64,000 nucleotides of DNA from Sphingobium sp. Cam5-1 (GTDB taxonomy: Bacteria > Pseudomonadota > Alphaproteobacteria > Sphingomonadales > Sphingomonadaceae): the NCBI RefSeq assembly GCF_015693305.1, contig NZ_CP065138.1, forward strand, positions 1,302,001 to 1,366,000. Direction: 5' to 3'. Under the pieces are notes generated by a model. The model was not told the DNA's origin, did no database searches, and saw only the letters and a program-made list of their open reading frames with translations. Made by a program: the position numbers and the translations under genes. This document shows positions 16,664 through 25,638 of this stretch, piece after piece; positions within the stretch are counted from its first letter, which is position 1; each line of letters starts with the position of its first letter.

Positions 16664-18073
16664 TCAGTCCTGCAACACCCATGTATCCTTCACCCCACCC
16701 CCCTGACTGGAGTTCACCACCAACGACCCTTCCGTCAGCGCAACTCGCGTCAGCCCGCCGGGCACCAGCCTGATCTGCTTGCCCACCAGACAATAGGGCC
16801 GGAAATCCGCATGCCGCCCAACCACCGAAGCCGGACCAAGAGTAGGCACGGTCGAAAGGTCCAGCGTTGGCTGCGCGATGAACTCACCCGGATTGGCCCT
16901 GATCCGCTCCGCATAGGCGGCGATCTCCGCACTGGTCGATTTGGGGCCGATCAGCATCCCATAGCCGCCCGATCCATGAACCTCCTTGGCCACCAACTCA
17001 TGCAGATGTTCCAGCACATAGGCGCATTCATCCGGCTTCCCGCACTGCCACGTCTGGATATTTTCCAGGATCGGCTGCTCCCCCAGGTAAAATCGGATCA
17101 TCTCCGGAACGTAGATATAGACCGCCTTGTCATCCGCGATCCCCGCGCCCGGCGCCGACGCCAGCGTCACCCCGCCATTGCGATACACGTTGAAGATGCC
17201 GGGAATGCCCAGCAGGCTGTCCGGCCGAAACACCAGCGGATCGAGATATTCGTCATCGATCCGGCGGTAAATGACATCGACCTGCCGGGGGCCAAGCGTC
17301 GTCTTCATCCACACCCGATCCTCATCGACGAACAGGTCGGCAGGCTCCACCAGCTCCACACCCATCAGGTCGGCCAGGAAGCTATGCTCATAATAGGCGC
17401 TGTTGAGCGATCCCGGCGTCAGCAGCACAACCACGGGATCGCCTTTGCACGCGGGCGGCGCGACTTCCTTCAGGCTCTTGAGCAACTCGGCAGGATAATC
17501 ATCGACCGGAGCCACCAGCCCCTGCGCGAACAGCTCCGGGAACATGCGCGTCATAATCTCGCGATTTTCCAGCATGTAAGAAACGCCCGAGGGGGTGCGG
17601 CAATTATCCTCCAGCACCTCGAACCGCGAAGGGCCGGTACGGACAATGTCGATCCCGACGATATGGCTGTACACTTTTCCCGGCGGCGTGAAATCCGCCA
17701 TTTCAGCGAGATAGGCACTGTTCTGATAGATGATATCGGCGGGCATGATCCCCGCCTTCACAATCTCTCCACGATGATAGACGTCATGCAGAAACGCGTT
17801 CAACGCCCGCGCCCGCTGCCTGATGCCCCGGTCCAGCACGCGCCATTCCTGCGCGGTGAAGATACGCGGCAACAGGTCGAACGGGATCAATCGCTCCGGA
17901 TCGCCGCCCTCGCCATAAACCGCAAAGGTAATGCCGATACGTCTGAAGATCGCTTCCGCTTCATCCAACCTGCGGTTGAGCCCTGCGATACCTGTCCGCT
18001 CCACCCAATTCTGCACTTCGGCATAGCAAGGCCGTATCGAACCATCCGGCTCAAACATTTCGTGGAAGGGCAA
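16664..18073 (-). CDS. Circularly permuted ATP-grasp type 2 protein
   Basis: A 469-residue member of COG2308, normal in length. Recognisable motifs are FLHDVYH, the LEDNCRTPSGVSYMLENR block, GDPVVVLLTPGSLNSAYYEH, DVIYRRIDDEYLDPL and the C-terminal GRHADFRPY/NSSQGGGVKDTWVL end. These fit a permuted ATP-grasp ligase thought to form amide or peptide bonds from carboxylates with ATP. It is the first gene of the operon with alpha-E, transglutaminase-like and Anbu genes. Substrate is unknown. Confidence 0.94.
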   Translation of the reverse strand: MPFHEMFEPDGSIRPCYAEVQNWVERTGIAGLNRRLDEAEAIFRRIGITFAVYGEGGDPERLIPFDLLPRIFTAQEWRVLDRGIRQRARALNAFLHDVYHRGEIVKAGIMPADIIYQNSAYLAEMADFTPPGKVYSHIVGIDIVRTGPSRFEVLEDNCRTPSGVSYMLENREIMTRMFPELFAQGLVAPVDDYPAELLKSLKEVAPPACKGDPVVVLLTPGSLNSAYYEHSFLADLMGVELVEPADLFVDEDRVWMKTTLGPRQVDVIYRRIDDEYLDPLVFRPDSLLGIPGIFNVYRNGGVTLASAPGAGIADDKAVYIYVPEMIRFYLGEQPILENIQTWQCGKPDECAYVLEHLHELVAKEVHGSGGYGMLIGPKSTSAEIAAYAERIRANPGEFIAQPTLDLSTVPTLGPASVVGRHADFRPYCLVGKQIRLVPGGLTRVALTEGSLVVNSSQGGGVKDTWVLQD

Positions 18074-18226
18074 AGCGTCGATCCTCCCTCGGGCATAGCC
18101 CGGTTGTGCATTGCAACATTAGTGCAACGTGCCCGAACGATTGCAAGCGCAAAAAAGTCGCAAGGCCATATTTCGCGGCTCCCATTCCCTGGCTCAGAGA
18201 ATTTACATGGGCGACGCCAAACCCCG

Positions 18227-18255
18227 TTGACCCCACAAGCCCCTCTGCCTATAGC
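18227..18255 (+). promoter_or_regulatory. Promoter of tRNA-Met
   Basis: TTGACC at 18227-18232 and TATAGC at 18250-18255 are separated by exactly 17 bases, a good sigma-70-type promoter. Transcription would begin near 18262, about 30 bases before the mature tRNA. Confidence 0.65.
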
Positions 18256-18293
18256 GCGCGCACCGCAGGGCGACTGCCCGGCGCAGCCCATGG

Positions 18294-18370
18294 GGCGGAG
18301 TAGCTCAGCTGGTTAGAGCAGCGGAATCATAATCCGCGTGTCGGGGGTTCAAGTCCCTCCTCCGCTACCA
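18294..18370 (+). tRNA. tRNA-Met (anticodon CAT)
   Basis: A 77-nucleotide cloverleaf with encoded CCA. The acceptor stem GGCGGAG pairs with CTCCGCT (first pair G-U), the D arm is GCTCAGCTGGTTAGAGC, the anticodon loop contains CAT between GCGGA and TCCGC, and the T arm is GGGGGTTCAAGTCCCTC. Elongator Met is favoured over initiator because the acceptor ends are paired; a lysidine-modified Ile2 tRNA is the remaining alternative for a CAT anticodon. Confidence 0.93.
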
Positions 18371-18501
18371 ACGTTTATTCCACGTTTCTTAGCAGTATTA
18401 TGCCCGACACCTGCCGTTTCCGCGGCTAGCGTGGTTCCGTTTTCTCCGGCTGAATAGTTAACCGCATTGCGCGCGCGCCATGCAGAGCCGATTGTAGCGC
18501 C

Positions 18502-19077
18502 ATGCCCAACGCTCCCATGTTTGACGATGACGATCGAAAAATTGCTGCGCTCGATCAGCATTTTTTTCAATCGTCCGCGATGATCCGCCTAGAATCGATT
18601 AGCAATTTTGCTCAATCGCTATGGAAATCACTGATGATCGTTAATGGGGGCGCCATAGTCGCCCTCTTTACCCTGCTTGGAAATAGCGATTTAGCCGTGG
18701 ATAGGTATTGGCTTTGGTGGGCGTTTTTCATGTTCGCCATCGGGCTCGGAACCACCCTCTTCTCAAACCTGACCGCCTATGTCACTCAGTCAGCTTACTG
18801 GCAGCAAGACATTTCCGGAGCTTGGAATGCACAGGAGCAAATGCACGGCAGATCTCCTAAGTGGGAGAAGAACGTAAACCGCAGTTCAGCCATCGGAAAT
18901 GTTTTTGAATGGACGGCTTTAGTAAGCGCGATCATCGGCCTTGCCGCCTTTTTAGGTGGCTCTTGGTGTGCTCTGACCGCCGTGATCCCTGCGAGTAACT
19001 CTTCGCCTAGCGTCAAACCGACATCACACCTTGATCACCGCGTGGATGCAGCGGTCCACCATCGGCAATCGCCGTGA
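18502..19077 (+). CDS. Hypothetical three-helix membrane protein (tRNA-flanking islet)
   Basis: A 191-residue protein I cannot assign. After a polar 40-residue N-terminus (MPNAPMFDDDDRKIAAL) come three predicted membrane helices: about 43-61 (MIVNGGAIVALFTLLG), 68-90 and 134-160. Similar NGGA-type helices occur in small accessory membrane proteins of unknown role. Base composition is clearly AT-richer than the neighbours. It starts 131 bases after tRNA-Met. Its last 20 residues (from about 19017) lie in GC-rich sequence like that of the neighbouring genes, as if a transferred gene had gained a new tail. It converges on kup, leaving 8 bases between them. Confidence 0.7.
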   Translation: MPNAPMFDDDDRKIAALDQHFFQSSAMIRLESISNFAQSLWKSLMIVNGGAIVALFTLLGNSDLAVDRYWLWWAFFMFAIGLGTTLFSNLTAYVTQSAYWQQDISGAWNAQEQMHGRSPKWEKNVNRSSAIGNVFEWTALVSAIIGLAAFLGGSWCALTAVIPASNSSPSVKPTSHLDHRVDAAVHHRQSP

Positions 19078-19085
19078 TCGCTGGA

Positions 19086-20984
19086 TCAGATTTCCAGCTG
19101 CGATCCCAGTTCCACCACCCGATTGGTCGGCAGCTTGAAAAACGCCATCGGGCTTTCCGCATTACGCACCATCCAGGCGAACAGCCGCTCGCGCCATATG
19201 GCCATGCCGGGGCGTGAGGACGGCACGAGCGTCTCACGGCTGAGGAAATAGCTGGTGTCAGCCACGCCGATCGGCCCGCCGCAGTCGCGCACCGCCTTCA
19301 TCGCGGCTGGCACATCGACATTTTCCATGAAGCCATGGCGCAGGATCAGGCGATAGAAACCCGCGCCATGATCTTCGGCGCTGGTACGGCCGTCATAGGG
19401 CAAATGTGGGACATCCTCCGCCCGCACGGTCAGGATGATGTTGCGCTCATGCAGGATACGGTTGTGTTTGACGTTGTGAAGCAGGGCCGGCGGAACACCC
19501 TCCGTCGTTGAAGACAGAAAGATTGCCGTACCCGGCACCCGCTTCAACGACGCTCCGGCTGACTTGATGAACAAATCCAGGTCCATCGCATCTTCGCGCA
19601 GACGGTTGCGCATGATCCGCCGTCCCGTCGCCCAGGTCGTCAACGCCAGGAAAGCTATGGCCGCGACCAGCAGAGGGAACCATCCGCCATCCGGGATCTT
19701 CGTCGCATTCGACAGGAAATATGCGCCGTCGATGATCAGGAACAGGCCCGTCACCATGCCCGCGACGAAGGGGTTCCAACGCCATACGCTGAACATCAAC
19801 GCTCCCATCATGCAGGTGGTGATGACCATGGTCCCGGTCACCGCAATACCATAGGCCGCCGCCAAATTGCTCGAACTGCCAAAGCCCAGCACCAGCATGA
19901 TGACCAGCACCAGCAGCGTCCAGTTGATCAGCGGCACATAGATCTGCCCTGCCGCCGAAGCGCTGGTATGCAGGATGCGCAGGCGTGGCAGAAAACCCAG
20001 CTGCACCGCCTGCCGCGTCACGGAAAAGGCGCCGGATATGACCGCCTGGCTCGCAATCACCGTCGCCATTGTCGCCAGGATCACCAACGGCAACCTCGCC
20101 CATTCGGGAGCAAGCAGGAAGAACGGATTCTGCGCCGCCGCGGGCTCATCCAGCAGCAACGCCCCCTGCCCCAGATAATTGAGCATCAGGCACGGCAGCG
20201 CCGCATAAAGCCACGCGATGCTGATCGCCTTGCGCCCGAAATGCCCCATATCGGCATAGAGCGCCTCCGCCCCCGTCACCGCCAGCACCACCGATCCCAA
20301 AGCCAGAAAGGCCAGTTTCGGATCGATCAGGAAGAAGCGCAGCGCCCACCAAGGATTGACGATGGCGAAAATCTCCGGGTGCCGCATTATGTTGACGATA
20401 CCCAGGATGGCAAGCGCCAGGAAATAGACCGCCATGATCGGCCCGAACAGCGCGCCGACTCGCGCCGTGCCGATGCTCTGGATAATGAACAGGGCGATCA
20501 GGATAACGATCGCGATCGGCAGCACCAGCGGCGTCAGCCCCGCCTGCACCACCGTCAGCCCCTCTACCGCCGACAGCACGGATACCGCCGGAGTAATGAT
20601 CGCATCCCCGTAAAAGAGCGCGGTGGCAAGCACGCCCAGCGCCGCGATCGTCGGCGTCCATCGCGTCTCGCCCATCCGCCGCCCAATCAGCGCCAGCAAC
20701 GCCATGCTGCCGCCTTCGCCATTATTGTCGGCGCGCAGGATGATGAACACATATTTGACCGTGACAACCAGCGTCATGGTCCAGAAGATCAGCGATAGCA
20801 CGCCATAGATATGGGCCGGGTCGACCGTCAGAGGATGGTGGCCGACAAAGCTTTCCTTCAGCGCATAGAGTGGAGAGGTTCCGATGTCCCCAAACACCAC
20901 CCCCAACGCGCCGAGCGCGAGGCCGTGTAGCGGACCATGCACCGCATGGCTTCCCCCGCTAACCAGCAAGTCCTTGTCAGCCAT
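19086..20984 (-). CDS. kup: Low-affinity potassium transporter Kup
   Basis: A 632-residue KUP/HAK/KT family K+:H+ symporter of the inner membrane. [21 protein letters not shown] near 20-40 is the family signature; twelve hydrophobic helices follow, then a cytoplasmic tail of about 170 residues with [14 protein letters not shown] 20984 (MADKDLL) is preferred over an upstream in-frame start, since it precedes the conserved region by a normal distance. It is divergent from the ferredoxin reductase gene, 189 bases away. Confidence 0.95.
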   Translation of the reverse strand: MADKDLLVSGGSHAVHGPLHGLALGALGVVFGDIGTSPLYALKESFVGHHPLTVDPAHIYGVLSLIFWTMTLVVTVKYVFIILRADNNGEGGSMALLALIGRRMGETRWTPTIAALGVLATALFYGDAIITPAVSVLSAVEGLTVVQAGLTPLVLPIAIVILIALFIIQSIGTARVGALFGPIMAVYFLALAILGIVNIMRHPEIFAIVNPWWALRFFLIDPKLAFLALGSVVLAVTGAEALYADMGHFGRKAISIAWLYAALPCLMLNYLGQGALLLDEPAAAQNPFFLLAPEWARLPLVILATMATVIASQAVISGAFSVTRQAVQLGFLPRLRILHTSASAAGQIYVPLINWTLLVLVIMLVLGFGSSSNLAAAYGIAVTGTMVITTCMMGALMFSVWRWNPFVAGMVTGLFLIIDGAYFLSNATKIPDGGWFPLLVAAIAFLALTTWATGRRIMRNRLREDAMDLDLFIKSAGASLKRVPGTAIFLSSTTEGVPPALLHNVKHNRILHERNIILTVRAEDVPHLPYDGRTSAEDHGAGFYRLILRHGFMENVDVPAAMKAVRDCGGPIGVADTSYFLSRETLVPSSRPGMAIWRERLFAWMVRNAESPMAFFKLPTNRVVELGSQLEI

Positions 20985-21173
20985 AAGGCAGAAAACCCCC
21001 AACTTTGGCGAGCGCCTATGCCACAACCAGGGATGGCAGCGCCATGGGGGACAGGCGGCGATCCGCTATTTTATATTTTGCCCCGCTTGTTCCAAAAGTC
21101 CCGCCTACCCCTTGTCAGTCCGGGGAAAGCGCGCCAAGGACGGCAGCAACTTGGACTGAGGGGATGCTGGCCG

Positions 21174-22400
21174 ATGAGCCATTATGACGTTTTGATCGTG
21201 GGCGCGGGCCATGCAGGCGCTCAAGCGGCCATTTCGCTTCGTCAGCTCGGCTTTGAAGGATCCGTCGCCATGATCGGTGACGAAAAATACCCGCCCTATG
21301 AACGCCCGCCGCTGTCGAAGGAATATTTCGCGGGCGACAAGAGCTTCGATCGCATCCTCATCCGCCCCGCCGCCTTCTGGGAAGAGCGCAAGATCGACAT
21401 GCTGCTCGGCCACCGGGTGAAGGCCGTCGATCCGGAAAATCAGACCGTCACCGCGGGCAATGAGCAGATTTCCTACGGCAAGCTCATCTGGTGCACCGGC
21501 GGCAGCCCGCGCATGCTGACCTGCGACGGCGCCGACGCGCCCAACGTCCATGCCGTCCGCCGCCGCGACGATGTCGATGCCATGATGGCGAAGATGGACC
21601 AGATCGACCATGTCGTCGTGATCGGCGGCGGCTATATCGGGCTGGAAGCAGCCGCCGTGCTGACGAAGTTCGGCAAGAAGGTCGTGCTGCTCGAAGCGCT
21701 CGACCGCGTCCTCGCCCGCGTCGCGGGTGAAGAACTCTCCCGCTTCTACGAAGCTGAACATCGCGCCCATGGCGTCGATCTGCGCACGGGCGCCAGGATG
21801 GACTGCATCGAGGTGCAGGACGGCAAGGCGACCGCCGTGCTGATGCAGGATGGCGAGCGGATCGAAACCGACATGGTGATCGTCGGCATCGGCATCATCC
21901 CCGAAACCGGCCCGTTGATCGCGGCAGGCGCTGCTGGCGGCAACGGCGTCGATGTCGACGAATATTGCCGCACCAGCCTGCCCAACATCTATGCCGTGGG
22001 CGACTGCGCATCCCACGCCAACCGTTTCGCGCGCGGCGCCCAGCTTCGGCTTGAGTCCGTCCAGAACGCCAATGATCAGGCCAAGACCGCCGTCGCTCAC
22101 ATCATGGGCAAGGAAGAAGCCTATGACGCTGTGCCCTGGTTCTGGTCCAACCAATATGATCTGAAGCTCCAGACCGTGGGTCTTTCGATCGGCCATGACC
22201 ACACCATCCTGCGCGGCGATCCGGCGACCCGCAGCTTTTCGGTCCTGTATCTGAAGGCCGGAAAGCTCATCGCGCTCGACTGCGTCAATGCGGTAAAGGA
22301 CTATGTGCAGGGCCGCGCCCACGTCCTTTCCGGCGACCTCCTCGATCAGGCGCAGCTTGCCGATTCCTCGGTCCCGCTAAAGGAAGTCGGCCTGGCCTAA
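21174..22400 (+). CDS. FAD-dependent ferredoxin/rubredoxin-type reductase
   Basis: A 408-residue pyridine nucleotide-disulfide oxidoreductase family protein like putidaredoxin or rhodocoxin reductase. FAD site [10 protein letters not shown] at 10-19, [10 protein letters not shown] substrate loop near 44-53, NAD site [14 protein letters not shown] near 144, and the second FAD motif YAVGDCASH. The C-terminal third is the reductase dimerisation domain with [12 protein letters not shown]. It would move electrons from NAD(P)H to a [2Fe-2S] ferredoxin feeding a P450 or other oxygenase; no partner gene is in the window. GAGGGG lies about ten bases before ATG 21174. Confidence 0.92.
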   Translation: MSHYDVLIVGAGHAGAQAAISLRQLGFEGSVAMIGDEKYPPYERPPLSKEYFAGDKSFDRILIRPAAFWEERKIDMLLGHRVKAVDPENQTVTAGNEQISYGKLIWCTGGSPRMLTCDGADAPNVHAVRRRDDVDAMMAKMDQIDHVVVIGGGYIGLEAAAVLTKFGKKVVLLEALDRVLARVAGEELSRFYEAEHRAHGVDLRTGARMDCIEVQDGKATAVLMQDGERIETDMVIVGIGIIPETGPLIAAGAAGGNGVDVDEYCRTSLPNIYAVGDCASHANRFARGAQLRLESVQNANDQAKTAVAHIMGKEEAYDAVPWFWSNQYDLKLQTVGLSIGHDHTILRGDPATRSFSVLYLKAGKLIALDCVNAVKDYVQGRAHVLSGDLLDQAQLADSSVPLKEVGLA

Positions 22401-22433
22401 GGGCTCGTCATCGGCACTTGCCCCCGCGCAAAG

Positions 22434-22457
22434 CGTTGCTATCACCTTGAAGCAACG
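22434..22457 (+). promoter_or_regulatory. Stem-loop before the GIN-domain gene
   Basis: CGTTGCT (22434-22440) pairs with AGCAACG (22451-22457) around a 10-base loop, with flanking AAGC/GCTT able to extend the stem. It lies between the reductase stop and the next start and could be a weak terminator or leader structure. Confidence 0.3.
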
Positions 22458-22481
22458 TGCTTTGTAACGAAAGGTCGGGCC

Positions 22482-23192
22482 ATGACAGGTCGATTGCGGC
22501 AGTTCCTCTGGCCCCTGATCGCAAGCACTGCGCTGCTGCCCCTGCCCGCCGCATCGGCAACGCGCGGCTATACCATCACCAGCTTCGACGCGATCCGGGT
22601 CGATGCGCCTGTGGAGGTGATCATCACCACGGGCGCTGGCGCTTCCGCCAAAGTCGATGGCGATCAATCGCTGATCGAAAGGTTGCATATCGATGTGTCG
22701 GGGCGCCTGCTGACCATCAGGATGGACCGCGCCCAACCCGGCGAGAAAAGCGGCGGCCGTGCCACCGTCCGGCTCTCGACCGGCACGCTTGAAAGGCTGG
22801 TTCTGACCGGCGGCGGCTCCATCTCGGTCAGCCGGATGAAGGGTTTACGCGGAGAGATCGTACTTGGCGGCAATGGCGATGTCAGCGTCGCGGCGGTTGA
22901 CCTCGATCAGCTCAGCCTCGGCCTCGCAGGCGCAGGCCGCGCAACGCTGGCCGGTCGAGCCGCAATAGCGACAGTGCGCGTAAATGGTCCGGGCGCCGTG
23001 GCTGCCGACGGCCTGCGCGTTCGTCAGGCGACGGTCAGCAATGACGGCCCGGGCAATGTCGCCCTGACCGCAGACGTAACCGCCAAAATATCGGCATCAG
23101 GCTCGGGTGACGTCACCGTGATCGGCAAGGCCGCCTGCCAGGTCGAAAATCGCGGCACCGGCCGCATCTCCTGCGGCGGCGAAGCCTTTTAG
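22482..23192 (+). CDS. GIN-domain (DUF2807) exported protein
   Basis: A 236-residue protein with a signal peptide (about 1-26, cleavage after ASA) and a right-handed repeat of short strands rich in Gly, Val and Ala: VRVDAPVEVIITTG, LTGGGSISVS, VLGGNGDVSVAA, VNGPGAVAADG, SNDGPGNVALTA. That is the pattern of putative auto-transporter adhesin head GIN-domain proteins. Probably periplasmic or surface-exposed; substrate unknown. It ends with a Cys-containing ISCGG motif. Single gene with its own short leader. Confidence 0.88.
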   Translation: MTGRLRQFLWPLIASTALLPLPAASATRGYTITSFDAIRVDAPVEVIITTGAGASAKVDGDQSLIERLHIDVSGRLLTIRMDRAQPGEKSGGRATVRLSTGTLERLVLTGGGSISVSRMKGLRGEIVLGGNGDVSVAAVDLDQLSLGLAGAGRATLAGRAAIATVRVNGPGAVAADGLRVRQATVSNDGPGNVALTADVTAKISASGSGDVTVIGKAACQVENRGTGRISCGGEAF

Positions 23193-23236
23193 AGCTTGAT
23201 CGTCCTACACTGAAGCATCGGCAAAGGCTGATTTTC

Positions 23237-23320
23237 CGTCACCCCGGGCTCGACCCGGGGTCCCGCTGCCTCGGCGGCGTCAGAAAAAGAGCGGGACCCC
23301 GGATCAAGTCCGGGGTGACG
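23237..23320. repeat. Palindromic repeat with CCCCGG arms
   Basis: Two 31-base arms, at 23237-23267 and 23290-23320, are complementary at 28 positions around a 22-base loop; the arm begins CGTCACCCCGG. The stem is very GC-rich and would form a strong hairpin in RNA, so it may end transcription of the GIN-domain gene. It belongs to a different family from the CCGTTCG repeats. Confidence 0.75.
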
Positions 23321-23377
23321 ATCACTCAAACGTGATCATGTTCTATGTGCCGTGGCTTTCATCGCGATCACCTAACC

Positions 23378-23405
23378 CCGTTCGGGCTGAGCTTGTCGAA
23401 GCCCC
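23378..23405. repeat. Half copy of the CCGTTCGGGCTGAGC repeat
   Basis: CCGTTCGGGCTGAGC followed by TTGTCGAAGCCCC matches the left arm of the 12651-12730 element almost base for base, and the CTTTCTTGAA beyond it resembles that element's loop. The right arm is missing, so this is a decayed or single-armed copy. Confidence 0.7.
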
Positions 23406-23513
23406 TTCTCTTTCTTGAAAACCCCGCCCCCACAACTGCCCCCCCACTAACCTTATCAAAGTGTTTACCGCCACCCCATAGACATAAGGCACCAGCCATT
23501 GCCGGATCGTCCC

Positions 23514-24788
23514 ATGTTCGCCCGTGCCCTCCTCCTCTTCCTCTTCATGGCCTCGCCCCAAACGGCAGAAGCACAGGGTGTGGTGGCCGTCGCGGACAGC
23601 GGAGACACGGCCTGGATGATCCTCTGCGCCCTCCTCATACTGCTCGCCGGGATTCCGGGCCTGCTCCTACGCCATGCAGGCCTCGTCAATGTGCGAAGCG
23701 CGCTCTCGGCAAGCACCCAGCTTCTCGTCGTCGCGGCGGGCGCATCGCTCGCCTGGGCCATCGCGGGTTATAGCCTCAGCTTCGCACCGGGCAGCGCATG
23801 GCTCGGCGGCGGAGCGAACCTCCTACTCGCCAACCTCGGCTCCCTGAAGGCTGGCCTGACCGTTCCCGAATCCGCCTTCGTCCTGTTCCAGATGGCCTTG
23901 GCACTCTTTGCCGTCTGCCTCCTCCCCGGCGCCACGGCGGGACGCGCGCGCTTTGGCTGGATGGCGGCCCTTGCCCCGCTCTGGCTGCTGATCGTCTATG
24001 CCCCGCTGGTTCATGGCATCTGGGGCGGCGGCTGGCTTGCAGCGCTCGGAGTCATCGACTTTTCCGGCGGCCTTGTCATGCACATGAGCGCAGGCTTTTC
24101 CGCGCTCGCGCTCTCCCTGATCCTTGGCCGCCGCCCCCGACATGCCGCCACGAGCCACGCCCCGATGCTCAGCCTCGCGGGTGGCGCATTGATCTGGATC
24201 GGCTGGGCGGGCATTTCCGGCGGCTGGGCTCTTGGCGCCACAGACAATGCCGCCACAGCCATCCTCAACACGCATTTCGCGACCTGCGCGGGCGCGCTCG
24301 CATGGGCGCTGTCGGATCGCGCCGCGACCGGCCGCATCAGCGCCACAGGCATCATGTCGGGCGCTGTCGCTGGTCTCGCCGCCATCTCTTCCTCCGCCGC
24401 CCTTTCGGGTCCCGGAGGCGCCATGCTGATCGGCCTTGGCGCCGCCCTTCTCTGCCGCATCGCAAAGGCAACGTTCGGGCGCGGCGTCGATGATCCGGCG
24501 TCGGTCTTCCTGCTCCATGGGCTAGGCGGCCTGATCGGCGCCCTGCTGTTGCCGCTCTTTGTTCAGCCGCTCCTTGGCGGCGTAGGTTTCGAAGGCGACA
24601 TCAGCCTCACCGGGGCAATGCTAAGCCAATTGGCCGGTGTCATTGCCGTCGCCCTCTGGTCCATGGCGGGAACCTCTATCGTCGCGCTGCTGCTATCGGT
24701 CGTACTGCCCATGCGTCTAACGGCAGAGGAAGCCGCAGAGGGCCTTGATCAGGTCGACCATGGCCAACAAGGCTGGGACTTCCGCTAA
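23514..24788 (+). CDS. Ammonium transporter family (Amt) protein
   Basis: A 424-residue inner-membrane protein with a cleavable-looking N-terminal segment and about eleven membrane helices. The paired pore histidines are present: DFSGGLVMHMSAG carries the first and DDPASVFLLHGLGG the second; IWIGWAGISGGW and ILNTHFATCAGAL match conserved Amt helices. It would conduct ammonium into the cell. Sequence is more divergent than standard AmtB, and no glnK/PII gene adjoins it. Start is uncertain: ATG 23514 is used, but TTG 23499 with AAGG about ten bases upstream is possible. Confidence 0.86.
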   Translation: MFARALLLFLFMASPQTAEAQGVVAVADSGDTAWMILCALLILLAGIPGLLLRHAGLVNVRSALSASTQLLVVAAGASLAWAIAGYSLSFAPGSAWLGGGANLLLANLGSLKAGLTVPESAFVLFQMALALFAVCLLPGATAGRARFGWMAALAPLWLLIVYAPLVHGIWGGGWLAALGVIDFSGGLVMHMSAGFSALALSLILGRRPRHAATSHAPMLSLAGGALIWIGWAGISGGWALGATDNAATAILNTHFATCAGALAWALSDRAATGRISATGIMSGAVAGLAAISSSAALSGPGGAMLIGLGAALLCRIAKATFGRGVDDPASVFLLHGLGGLIGALLLPLFVQPLLGGVGFEGDISLTGAMLSQLAGVIAVALWSMAGTSIVALLLSVVLPMRLTAEEAAEGLDQVDHGQQGWDFR

Positions 24789-24792
24789 CATC

Positions 24793-25638
24793 ATGGGCAT
24801 CGCGGTCGGCATCTTCGCCCATCAGGAGGAGCGGCGGATCGGCACCTGCCTCGCCTCGCTCCCGCTGGATCGGGCGGACACCATCTATCATGTCCTAGTC
24901 AACGGCTCGACCGACGCCACCGCCGCCCGCGCCCGCGAAGCCGTCGGCGGGCGAGCCAATGTCCGGGTGCATGACATCGCCCAGGGCGGCAAATCACGAA
25001 CATGGAACCACATGATCCATGATCTGCTGGACGGAACCGACGAAGCCGTCATCCTCCTCGACGGCGACGCCCAGATCGCGCCCGGCTCCATCGACGCGTT
25101 GGTGCGGGCGGTGGCAAGCGACGGGATCAATGCGGCGGCGGGCATGCCGCTCAACGGCCGCATGGCCGCGCATTACCGCCAACTGCTGTCAACAGACGGC
25201 GGCCTCTTCGGCGATCTTTATGCACTGTCCGGCCATTTCGTGAACCGCATCCGCGCGCGCCGGTTGCGCCTGCCCAATGATCTGATCGGCGACGATGGCC
25301 TCGTCGCCGCCTGGGCTCATACCGATCTGCAAACTGACGTCGCCTGGCAACGTGAGCGTGTCATCGCTTGCGAAGAAGCCGGCTTCCTCTGCGAACCCGT
25401 CCGCCTCACCAGCCCTGCAAGCTGGCGCATGCAATATCGCCGGATGACCAACTATTCGCTGCGCTTCTTCCAGAACCGCATCGTCTCCGACATCATGGGT
25501 GGGCAAGGACCTGACGCCCTGCCGCGCGAACTGCGCAGCCTCTACGCCGCATGGCTCCCCCGCTTAGCGCCTCGCTCCGGCCCCACCGGCTGGTTCGACC
25601 GAAAGGCACTTGCACGGATGAGGCAGGCAGCCGCTTAG
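24793..25638 (+). CDS. Family 2 glycosyltransferase
   Basis: A GT-A fold enzyme, 281 residues from ATG 24793. VGIFAHQEERRIGTCLASL opens the nucleotide-binding domain, GGKSRTWNHMI lies at the acceptor side, and LLDGDAQI supplies the DXD-like metal motif. No membrane helix. The donor and acceptor are unknown. It begins four bases after the Amt stop, which suggests co-transcription although a functional link is not obvious; an ATG at 24760 overlapping the amt gene is an alternative start. Its last four bases overlap the convergent MFS gene. Confidence 0.83.
   Translation: MGIAVGIFAHQEERRIGTCLASLPLDRADTIYHVLVNGSTDATAARAREAVGGRANVRVHDIAQGGKSRTWNHMIHDLLDGTDEAVILLDGDAQIAPGSIDALVRAVASDGINAAAGMPLNGRMAAHYRQLLSTDGGLFGDLYALSGHFVNRIRARRLRLPNDLIGDDGLVAAWAHTDLQTDVAWQRERVIACEEAGFLCEPVRLTSPASWRMQYRRMTNYSLRFFQNRIVSDIMGGQGPDALPRELRSLYAAWLPRLAPRSGPTGWFDRKALARMRQAAA

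Larger units (their letters stand above)
23193..23513. other. 321-base intergenic region carrying two repeats
   Basis: No coding sequence is supported here. It holds the complete palindrome at 23237-23320 and the half-copy repeat at 23378-23405, followed by a C-rich stretch. I see no convincing promoter for the Amt-type gene, although one must lie here or within the repeats. Confidence 0.6.

Noticed and set aside
16811..18316. A 501-codon plus-strand frame opposite the ATP-grasp gene
   Set aside because: Arg/His-rich translation without motifs, and it runs into the tRNA-Met gene; the minus-strand gene matches a known family throughout.
18502..19077. A named defence protein such as a SLATT or 2TM effector
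   Set aside because: The membrane-helix pattern is suggestive only; no nuclease, nucleotide-sensing or partner gene is adjacent.
18294..19085. Duplicate of the tRNA-Met 3' end marking an integration site
   Set aside because: I looked for a second copy of the T-arm/acceptor sequence near the end of the orphan gene and saw none, so an integrase-type insertion is not supported.
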